Part shown: positions 1 through 6,666 of the stretch, piece by piece | Numbering within the stretch: position 1 is the first letter of the stretch | How the letters are laid out: each line of letters starts with the position of its first letter | Assembly (NCBI GenBank): GCA_049841135.1 | Contig: JASGHK010000005.1 | Span: 186,001-250,000 of the forward strand | Direction of reading: 5' to 3' | From: JACRCT01 sp049841135 | GTDB lineage: Bacteria > Myxococcota > Myxococcia > Myxococcales > UBA5297 | Length of the DNA stretch: 64,000 bases | The notes under the pieces: model-generated | Databases searched by the model: none | Seen by the model: only the letters and a program-made list of their open reading frames with translations | Told to the model about the DNA's origin: nothing | Translations under genes and position numbers: made by a program

Positions 1-317
1 TTCGGTTGGGAGTGCCGTGCATGATAGCGGAAGATGACAACTGGTTCACACCCACATGCCGGGCGGACACTGAACGCCAGTGTTGTCGGATAGAGCCAAC
101 CCTTCGACTTCGCGGGCGTTCTTGCGGTGGGTGCCGAGGGCCCCGCGGCAGACGCGCCAGGGTCACCGCACCACCACCCCGTGCTGCCTTCCACCGCTCC
201 GCCTTCAGCCGTCGACGTCGGTCGAAGGCCGAGGCAGTGAGCCGAAAGGAATGCGCGCGACGCCCCGTCCCCGTCGTGATCTCGCCGAGGGAGAAGCCCG
301 GGTGATGCGGTCTCCGA
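1..317. other. Left-edge region without a supported gene
   Basis: I see no reading frame with a convincing start, codon usage or recognisable domain here. The open frames present have atypical arginine/proline-rich composition, as expected for non-coding frames in high-GC DNA. The region ends at the stop codon of the minus-strand gene that begins at 791, so part of it is probably that gene's 3' untranslated region. Confidence 0.5.
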
Positions 318-791
318 TCAGAGGGAGGCGACGGCCTTCGCCAGCTGGAGGTTGAAGCCGGCGACCCACTCGCGCGAGGGCGCCCCGAAGCTGACCTTGG
401 TGGGCAAGCCGCCGGCCTTGAGGACGTAGGCCGCGACGTTGGTCGCCATCTTCAGCATCGGGGAGGGCCGCGCTGAAAGGTTGATCGCCAGCGCGCTGAC
501 CTTTCCCCGCAGCTCCAGCGCCCAGTTCGTGCTGCGAGAGGAGAAGCCTCCCTCGGTCTCGATGTTCTCGGCCACCGACAGGTCGTAGAGGAAGGCGAAC
601 TTCGAGTCGCCGGGCCACTTGGCGCGCAGCGCGGGCCAGACCTTGTTGATGAGGACGTCGAGGTCGGCGCTGGTCACGCTCATCGGCTCGAGCATCTGCA
701 CGGCGAGCCCCGGCGGATCGGTGAGCCAGAAGCCGAGCTTGCCCGATGGGGCGAGGAAATGCGGGGAGCAGTCGAAGAGAGGAGTGGCCAT
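318..791 (-). CDS. Hypothetical protein, 157 aa
   Basis: A short cytoplasmic protein without signal peptide or membrane segment. It starts MATPLFDCSPHFLAP and has mixed alpha/beta character with a hydrophobic core typical of a folded globular domain. I do not recognise the family and assign no function. The ATG at 791 is the only sensible start. It stands alone, reading away from the repeat-rich gap at 792-1128 and toward the left edge. Codon usage is GC-rich in the third position throughout, which supports it as real. Confidence 0.6.
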   Translation of the reverse strand: MATPLFDCSPHFLAPSGKLGFWLTDPPGLAVQMLEPMSVTSADLDVLINKVWPALRAKWPGDSKFAFLYDLSVAENIETEGGFSSRSTNWALELRGKVSALAINLSARPSPMLKMATNVAAYVLKAGGLPTKVSFGAPSREWVAGFNLQLAKAVASL

Positions 792-924
792 GGCGGGGGC
801 CGTCGGGAGCGGATCGGTTGGAGTGGGCAGGGATTGAGCACGACGAGTATCGGACAGCCGAGCGGCTGTTCGCTAGTCCCCCTCGCCGCGCTGTCTGCGC
901 TTCAAGACCTACGGTGAAACTGGT

Positions 925-1126
925 GGGTAGTGCCCGGCTTCCACGCCGGGGACAACCTCGCGCAAGTGACGATCTGAGGCGCGCTTTGTTGTCCGGCACC
1001 ACCAGTGCGCGACCGATGAACAGAGTCGCAAAGATGCCCCGGGCGTGGAAGCCCGGCACTACCCAAAGCGCGCGGCCAATAAACGGAGCGCGAAGGTGCC
1101 CCGGGCGTGGAAGCCCGGCACTACCC
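925..1126. repeat. Three REP-type hairpin repeats (GTAG family)
   Basis: Three copies of one short element lie at 925-952 (reverse), 1035-1064 and 1097-1126 (forward). Each forms a 6-bp stem around the invariant loop GTGGAA and is followed by CTACCC. Read on the other strand this gives GGGTAG plus a hairpin, the layout of REP sequences mobilised by RAYT-type transposases. The stem differs between copies (CCCGGC/GCCGGG against CCGGGC/GCCCGG), keeping pairing. A fourth copy with stem GCAGGC/GCCTGC lies at 57611. The last copy here abuts the stop codon of the regulator gene. No RAYT gene is seen in the window. The rest of the 792-1128 gap shows nothing else I can identify. Confidence 0.75.
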
Positions 1127-1128
1127 GG

Positions 1129-2460
1129 TCACGCCCCCAGCCCGTACTTGCGCATCCGGTCGATGAGCGTGGTGCGCCCCACCCCCAGCCGCCGCGCCGC
1201 CTCCGACTGGTTGCCGCCGACGTCACTCAAGGCCTTGGCGATGAGGCTGCGCTCGAGGGCGTCCAGCTGCTCGCGCAGCGTCGGCGCTCCCTCGGCTCCG
1301 GGCTCGGGCGACGACGACGCCGCCTCGCCCTCCTGCGGGCCAATCTCTCCGCCTGCGCTCATCGCCACCAGGCGCCCGACCGCGCTCTCCAGCTCGCGCA
1401 CGTTGCCCGGCCAGTCGCGCCGCGAGAGCTCCTGGACGAGCGCCGGCGAGAGCCGCACGTCGCTGATGCCGAAGCGATCGCCGAAGCGGCGCGCGAACTC
1501 GGTCGCCAGCGCCGGGACGTCCTCGGCGTGCTCGCGCAGGGGCGGCACCACAAGCTCCACCACCGCCAGCCGGTAGTACAGGTCCTCGCGGAAGCGCCCC
1601 GCCTTGGTCTCGGCCAAGAGGTCGCGGTTGGTGCAGGCAATGACCCGGACGTCGACCTTCTCGACCTTGCCCGAGCCCACTGGCTGGATCTCGCCCTCCT
1701 GCAGCACGCGCAACAGCGAGGCCTGGACGCTGGGCGGCAGCTCGCCCACCTCATCGAGGATGACGGTGCCGCCGTCGGCCTGGGCGAAGAACCCGCGCTG
1801 CGCCGCCGTCGCTCCGGTGAAGGCGCCCTTGACGTGGCCGAACAGCACCGACTCCGCGAGCTCGGCGGGGATGGCGCCGCAGTTGAACCGCACCAGCGGC
1901 CTGGCCGCGCGCCGGCTCTGCGCGTGCAGGAGCGCACCGAACAGCTCCTTGCCGGTGCCGGTCTCCCCGCGCAGGAGCACCGTGATGTCGCGCGGGGCGA
2001 CGCGGCGCACCTGCTCGAGCAGGCGCTTCATCGGCGCCGACTCGCCCACGATGCTGCGCCCGATGAGCTTCTCCGCCGCCAGGCGCCGGTTGGCCACCCG
2101 CAGCGTGCGCGCCTCGATGGCGCGATCGAGCATCATCGACAGCTCGTCGAAGTCGAAGGGCTTGGTGACGTACTCGTAGGCCCCGGCCTTCATGGCCTGC
2201 ACCGCCACGCGCTCGGAGCCCTGCGCGGTGAGGATGATGACCGGCAGCGTGTCGTCCCGCTCGCGCAGCGCGCCGACGAGCTCGACGCCGGTCATGCCGG
2301 GCATGGCGTAGTCGGCGATGACCGCGTCGACGCCCTCCAGCCGCTCCAGCGCCTCCTTGCCCGAGGCGGCGAGCACCGGCTCGTGGCGCGCCGACTTCGC
2401 GAACTCCTTGAGCGCGAAGAGGACGGCCGGCTCGTCATCCACCAACAGCACGCGGCCCAT
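1129..2460 (-). CDS. Sigma-54-dependent response regulator (NtrC family)
   Basis: 443 aa. The N-terminal receiver domain (about residues 1-120) has the DDE acidic pocket, the phospho-acceptor Asp in VIADYAMPG, Thr in ILTAQG and Lys in YVTKPFDF. The central AAA+ domain (about 145-385) has Walker A GETGTGKE, the sigma-54-contacting GAFTGA loop and Walker B GGTVILDEVGEL. The C-terminus is a Fis-type helix-turn-helix (GGNQSEAARRLGVGRTTLI). It opens promoter complexes of sigma-54 RNA polymerase when phosphorylated. It lies 17 bp downstream of the histidine kinase gene, with a strong AAGGAGGTG ribosome site in the gap, so the two are cotranscribed. The likely target is the divergent operon at 4031, which has a sigma-54 promoter. 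Confidence 0.95.
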   Translation of the reverse strand: MGRVLLVDDEPAVLFALKEFAKSARHEPVLAASGKEALERLEGVDAVIADYAMPGMTGVELVGALRERDDTLPVIILTAQGSERVAVQAMKAGAYEYVTKPFDFDELSMMLDRAIEARTLRVANRRLAAEKLIGRSIVGESAPMKRLLEQVRRVAPRDITVLLRGETGTGKELFGALLHAQSRRAARPLVRFNCGAIPAELAESVLFGHVKGAFTGATAAQRGFFAQADGGTVILDEVGELPPSVQASLLRVLQEGEIQPVGSGKVEKVDVRVIACTNRDLLAETKAGRFREDLYYRLAVVELVVPPLREHAEDVPALATEFARRFGDRFGISDVRLSPALVQELSRRDWPGNVRELESAVGRLVAMSAGGEIGPQEGEAASSSPEPGAEGAPTLREQLDALERSLIAKALSDVGGNQSEAARRLGVGRTTLIDRMRKYGLGA

Positions 2461-2477
2461 CGGCCACCTCCTTGCGT

Positions 2478-3749
2478 TCAGACCGCACCCCGGCCGCCTG
2501 CCGGCAGCGTCCCAGTCGCAGTCGTTCCCCGGCCGGGCTCGCTCGTGAACTCCAGCGCCCCGCCGTGCTGGCGGAAGATGCCGCGGGCCACCATCACGCC
2601 CAAGCCGTTGCCGCGCTCGCGGGTGGTGAAGAACGGCGTGCCCAGCCGCGCCAGCACCTCGGCGCTCATCCCCTGCCCGTTGTCCTTCACCGCCACCACC
2701 GCCTTGCCGTCGCGGGTGGCGAGCGAGACGACGATCTCCCCGCCGGAGGCGCAGGCGTCGACGGCGTTGTCGACGAGGTTCACCAGCGCCTGCCGCAGCC
2801 GCCGCTCGTCGACGCTGGCCCGCGCCGCGCCCGTGCGCGACAGCTTCACCCCGCACTCGCCGGCCCGCGCCTCCAGCACCGAGAGCACCTCGTCCACCAG
2901 CGTCTCCAGCTGCACCGGCGCCAGGCTCGGCGGCGCCAGCGGGCGGGCGAAGGTCAAGTAGTCCTGCAGGATGCCGTTCATCCGGTCGATCTCGGAGTCG
3001 ACCACCGAGAGCCGCTCGCGCGTGTCGGCGTCGGCGGTCGAGCGTAGCGTCACCTGCACCAGCCCCTTGATCGCCGCGAGCGGGTTCTTCAGCTCGTGCG
3101 AGAGCCGGCTGCTGATCAGCTCCAGCTCGCGGGCCCGCGCGCTGACCTCCTCCGCCGCCTTGTCGCGCGCCCACAGCAGCTCGCGGGTCGAGGAGTCGAG
3201 CGTGCGCGAGATGGTGGTCACGTGGCTGACCGAGAGCGCCAGCCCCAGCACGAAGAACACCGCCGTGAACAGCGAGAACCAAGGCTCGGGCACCACCGGG
3301 CCGATGAGCGGGCCGGCCAGCACCGCGGCGAGCATGGAGAGCGCCACGATGAGCAGGTTGAACTGCGTCGCCCGCGAGAAGCCGCGCAGCACCAGCAGGC
3401 CCGGGAAGCAGAGCACCAGCACCATCAGCGGGCTGTGGACGCCGCCGGTGACCACGATGCCCGCGCCGAGCGTGGCGAAGGCCACCGGGAAGAACCAGCG
3501 GAAGGCGCGGATGGCCCGCGGGGTCTCGCGGCGCAGCGCGACGATGATCAGCGCGAAGGTCGCGGCGATGACCACCGCCAGCGCCGAGCGCCAGAGCGCG
3601 AAGCCCAGGAAGACGAGCATCAGCGCGAAGACGGCGATGGCGGCGATGAGGGCCAGCGAGGTGCGGCTGTGCACCCAGCGGCGCTCGGCCTCGAGCAGGT
3701 ACTGCTGTCGCCACTGCTCCGGCCTGGCGAGATCGGCTGGCGCGACCAT
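2478..3749 (-). CDS. Membrane sensor histidine kinase
   Basis: 423 aa. The N-terminal half (about residues 30-185) holds roughly six hydrophobic segments without a large periplasmic domain, followed by a short coiled linker. The HisKA dimerisation domain carries the H-box SHELKNPLAAIKG. The HATPase_c domain has the N box (NLVDNAVDA), DNGQGMS and the GNGLGVMVARGI lid. It phosphorylates the NtrC-type regulator encoded immediately downstream. I prefer the ATG at 3749, six bases after GGAG, over the ATG at 3755. With no periplasmic sensor domain it probably senses a membrane signal. Confidence 0.93.
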   Translation of the reverse strand: MVAPADLARPEQWRQQYLLEAERRWVHSRTSLALIAAIAVFALMLVFLGFALWRSALAVVIAATFALIIVALRRETPRAIRAFRWFFPVAFATLGAGIVVTGGVHSPLMVLVLCFPGLLVLRGFSRATQFNLLIVALSMLAAVLAGPLIGPVVPEPWFSLFTAVFFVLGLALSVSHVTTISRTLDSSTRELLWARDKAAEEVSARARELELISSRLSHELKNPLAAIKGLVQVTLRSTADADTRERLSVVDSEIDRMNGILQDYLTFARPLAPPSLAPVQLETLVDEVLSVLEARAGECGVKLSRTGAARASVDERRLRQALVNLVDNAVDACASGGEIVVSLATRDGKAVVAVKDNGQGMSAEVLARLGTPFFTTRERGNGLGVMVARGIFRQHGGALEFTSEPGRGTTATGTLPAGGRGAV

Positions 3750-3924
3750 CGGCATCTCCTCGAAAGCGCCCGGATGCTACTCGCTGCCTCGGCCTGCAAC
3801 AAAGGAGCCGCGGCCGCGCCCCCTGCCTGAGCCTCGACCAGGCCAGGGCTGAGGCCGAAGGACCTGTCGCCCGCTCGACAACGCCGGCCCTCCGACTGCT
3901 CGCGGTTCCGACACTTCCAAGCCC

Positions 3925-3937
3925 AACACCCGGTGTT
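3925..3937. promoter_or_regulatory. Palindrome, candidate activator site
   Basis: A perfect inverted repeat AACAC-CCG-GTGTT lies about 17 bp upstream of the sigma-54 promoter at 3954 in the divergent gap. NtrC-type activators bind inverted repeats upstream of their promoters, though usually 80-150 bp away. This closer site is therefore a candidate for the regulator at 1129-2460 or for autoregulation of the kinase operon. Confidence 0.4.
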
Positions 3938-3953
3938 CCCGGCGAAATCCGGC

Positions 3954-3969
3954 TGGCACGGCCGCTGCT
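3954..3969 (+). promoter_or_regulatory. Sigma-54 promoter (-24/-12)
   Basis: The sequence TGGCACGGCCGCTGCT matches the consensus TGGCACRNNNNTTGCW at all fixed positions but one, with the obligatory GG-N10-GC spacing. Transcription would start near 3980, about 50 bp upstream of the ATG at 4031. A sigma-54 activator and its kinase are encoded divergently, which makes this the expected control point of the 4031-9366 operon. Confidence 0.8.
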
Positions 3970-4030
3970 ATCCGACGCCGCCCGTGAACCCTGCGAGGCG
4001 CTGGCCCCGCGACATCCGAGGAGAAACGAC

Positions 4031-4825
4031 ATGAGGAAGCTACTGGCAGCGGCCATGACCGTGGCGATCGCCACCGCGGTGGTCCCGGGATTGGCGCTGG
4101 CGGACCCGAAGGGCGACGCGGTCGCCAAGCGCTACTACGACCTGAAGAAGCCGGCCGACACCAAGGCGCCGGGGAGCACGATGGTGCTCATCGACAAGGC
4201 GGGCAACCGCAAGAACCGCAAGGTCGACATCTTCTACCAGCAGAAGCCCGAGGGTAAGAACGCGCTGATGGTGTTCTCCGAGCCGGCGGACGTGGCGGGG
4301 ACCAAGTTCCTCACCTACGGCCACAAGGGCGCGGACAGCGACCAGCGCCTCTACCTGCCGGCGCTCAAGAAGGTCCGCAAGATCGCCGCGGCGGCCAAGG
4401 ACGGCGAGCTCGTCAACTCCGACCTGTGGTTCTACGACCTCGAGGAGCGCTACTTCGAGGACAACACCTACCAGCTGCTCGCCGAGAACGAGACCATCGC
4501 CGACAAGGCCTTCGAGGGGATGAAGTTCAACAAGATCGAGATGACCCCCACCAAGCCCTCCTGCCCGTACTCCAAGGCCATCGCCTGGGCGAACGCGGAC
4601 AACGGCCACATCTACAAGCTCGACTGCTTCGACAAGAAGGACGGCTCGCTGCTCAAGACCATCCTCTTCGTCAAGGTCGAGACCTTCAAAGGGATGCTCG
4701 TCCCGACGCAGATGGTGGTGACCAACCACAAGAAGGGCACCAAGACGCTGATGCAGCTCAACGGCGTCGAGGTCAACAGCGGCCTCGCAGACGACGTCTT
4801 CTCCGTCAAGAACCTCGAGCAGTGA
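4031..4825 (+). CDS. Outer membrane lipoprotein-sorting (LolA-like) protein
   Basis: 264 aa with a cleavable signal peptide (about residues 1-24, ending LALA). The mature part matches the LolA-like / COG2834 type of periplasmic lipid-binding half-barrel. It has MVFSEPADVAGTKFL, LYLPALKKVRKI and a beta-rich remainder ending in DVFSVKNL. Proteins of this family are commonly encoded beside MMPL/RND transporters and act as periplasmic carriers for hydrophobic cargo. Here it is the first gene of a three-gene operon with an outer-membrane barrel and an RND transporter. A GAGGAG ribosome site precedes the ATG. Transcription is probably driven by the sigma-54 promoter at 3954. Confidence 0.85.
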   Translation: MRKLLAAAMTVAIATAVVPGLALADPKGDAVAKRYYDLKKPADTKAPGSTMVLIDKAGNRKNRKVDIFYQQKPEGKNALMVFSEPADVAGTKFLTYGHKGADSDQRLYLPALKKVRKIAAAAKDGELVNSDLWFYDLEERYFEDNTYQLLAENETIADKAFEGMKFNKIEMTPTKPSCPYSKAIAWANADNGHIYKLDCFDKKDGSLLKTILFVKVETFKGMLVPTQMVVTNHKKGTKTLMQLNGVEVNSGLADDVFSVKNLEQ

Positions 4826-4838
4826 GAGGACGCTCGCC

Positions 4839-6503
4839 ATGACCTGCGCACGCACTCCTCTCGCCCTGCTGGGCATCCTCACGCTCGCCTCTGCTCCCGC
4901 GCTCGCGCAGGAGGAGGCTCCGGCCGCCACTCCCGCCGCTCCCGCACCTGCCGCGGAGCCCGCCACCACGACTCCGGCCCCTGCCGCCGCCGCGCCGGTG
5001 GAGAACTCGGCGGACCTGTTCGCTGCACCCTCGGCGCAGCCCGCCGCCGCGGCCTCGCCCGCCACGGCCGACGCCCCCGCGTTCGATGCCTCCTCAGCCG
5101 CCGCGCCCGCGTTCGTCCTCAAGTTCAAGGGCGCCCACGAGTTCGCCTTCCACCAGCCCGCCTACGGCGACGTCCTCGACTACGCCGGCGAGATGAAGTC
5201 CCCGGCGTTCCGCAACGCGCTGGGCCTGGAGGCGCGCTACGGCACCTTGAAGCTGGTGAGCGACTGGCGCCTCGACCTGCTGCTCAACCGCGGCTCGGCG
5301 ACCACCGACGGCCTGGCCACCGGCTTCGACAACGGCCAGCGCGGCGCGTGGGACGGCCTGGCGCGCATCCGGCCGCTGGAGAACTACCTGTCGTGGAGCC
5401 CCAAGGGCACCGGCCTCAAGATCTCCGCCGGCTACCAGACCTTCGCCTGGGGCGCCGCCGACCAGATCAACCCCACCGACAACCTCAACCCGCGCGACTA
5501 CACGATGGGCGTGATGGACGCGGCGAAGATCCCCGTGCTCGCCGCCGACGTGACCTGGTACCCGACCGACTCGCTCTCCATCGAGGGCGTCTACGTCCCC
5601 GTCGACCAGCCCTACCGCTTCCCGGTGGACTACGCGACCGAGGTCCAGGGCGCGCTCGGCCTGACCAACGCGGTCCAGTACCAGGACCTCAAGCTCGGGC
5701 CGGGCAGCTTCGTGGCCGGCGGCCGCCTCGCCTACCGCGGCGCCGTCGACGCCTCGCTCAGCTACCTCTACGACTGGGACCAGTACTACGTCGCCAGCGT
5801 CGGCGGCCGGCTCTACAACCCGCTGCGCAACGCGCAGGTCACCCTGCGCCGCGCCCGCCTGCACCGCGTGGGCGCGGACCTGAAGACCACCCTCGGGTCA
5901 TTCGGCCTGTGGGCCGAGGGCGCGGCCAACTTCACCGAGCACTCCAACGAGAGCACCCTGCAGCGCCACTGGTGGGTCGACTACGTCGCCGGCCTCGACA
6001 CCAGCTTCGGGCCCAACGACAAGGCCTACGTCAACCTGCAGTACGTCGGCTCGGTCGTCCCCGACTTCGACGAGTCGCCGTTCGACGTGACGCAGGCGAT
6101 GAACCCGAAGTACGGCGAGGCCTACTACCGCCGACTCCTGGCCAGCTCGCTCGGCTTCCAGACGGCGCAGGCCTGGCAGGGCGCAACGCTCGACCTGAAG
6201 GTCACGCTCTTCGACGGCATCGTCACCCCCGAGGTGCGCGCCGTGTACCTCATCCCGGTCGGCTACGACGACTCGGCCATCACCCACCACGGCAGCCTCG
6301 CGCTCAACCCGGAGATCGACATCGCTCCGATGGACGCCTTCCACATCCTGGTGGGCGCCGACCTGGCCTGGTCGTGGATCGAGAAGAAGGGCGTCGACGG
6401 CCTCCAGCTCGACACCACCGGCGACCGGATCGGCGAGTTCACCCGCTTCAACAACGTGTATCTGAAGCTCGCGTACCAATGGGACCTCGAGGCCAAGAAG
6501 TAG
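4839..6503 (+). CDS. Outer-membrane beta-barrel protein (DUF1302-like)
   Basis: 554 aa. The signal peptide ends ALAQ and is followed by about 70 residues of Ala/Pro linker. The rest (about residue 90 onward) is a long beta-strand-rich domain with alternating aromatic residues. Motifs such as SAGYQTFAWGAADQINPTDNLNPRDY resemble the DUF1302/alginate-export-like barrels that accompany LolA-like and RND genes. It begins 13 bp after the preceding gene, with GAGAGG as ribosome site. It is probably the outer-membrane partner of an envelope lipid or hydrophobic-compound export system. A strong hairpin follows at 6518-6560, before the transporter gene. Confidence 0.75.
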   Translation: MTCARTPLALLGILTLASAPALAQEEAPAATPAAPAPAAEPATTTPAPAAAAPVENSADLFAAPSAQPAAAASPATADAPAFDASSAAAPAFVLKFKGAHEFAFHQPAYGDVLDYAGEMKSPAFRNALGLEARYGTLKLVSDWRLDLLLNRGSATTDGLATGFDNGQRGAWDGLARIRPLENYLSWSPKGTGLKISAGYQTFAWGAADQINPTDNLNPRDYTMGVMDAAKIPVLAADVTWYPTDSLSIEGVYVPVDQPYRFPVDYATEVQGALGLTNAVQYQDLKLGPGSFVAGGRLAYRGAVDASLSYLYDWDQYYVASVGGRLYNPLRNAQVTLRRARLHRVGADLKTTLGSFGLWAEGAANFTEHSNESTLQRHWWVDYVAGLDTSFGPNDKAYVNLQYVGSVVPDFDESPFDVTQAMNPKYGEAYYRRLLASSLGFQTAQAWQGATLDLKVTLFDGIVTPEVRAVYLIPVGYDDSAITHHGSLALNPEIDIAPMDAFHILVGADLAWSWIEKKGVDGLQLDTTGDRIGEFTRFNNVYLKLAYQWDLEAKK

Positions 6504-6517
6504 GCGCTCGAGTCCCC

Positions 6518-6560
6518 GGCGCCGCGGTCCACCGCCTGCCCCCTTGAGGACCGCGGCGCC
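6518..6560 (+). terminator. Mid-operon hairpin, terminator/attenuator-like
   Basis: A perfect 13-bp stem (GGCGCCGCGGTCC pairs with 6548-6560) with a 17-base loop is followed by the pyrimidine-rich run GCTTTCCTTCTTT. It sits 15 bp after the barrel gene stop and about 106 bp before the transporter start. It could reduce read-through so that the transporter is made at lower levels, or protect the upstream mRNA from 3' decay. Confidence 0.65.
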
Positions 6561-6666
6561 GCTTTCCTTCTTTGACCACGACTCCGTCGGCCGCTCCGCT
6601 TCCCCTCCGACGAAGTCGTCCAGCACCCCGCCGAGCCTCCGCGGCCTCCGGGAGAGAGCCACCCCC

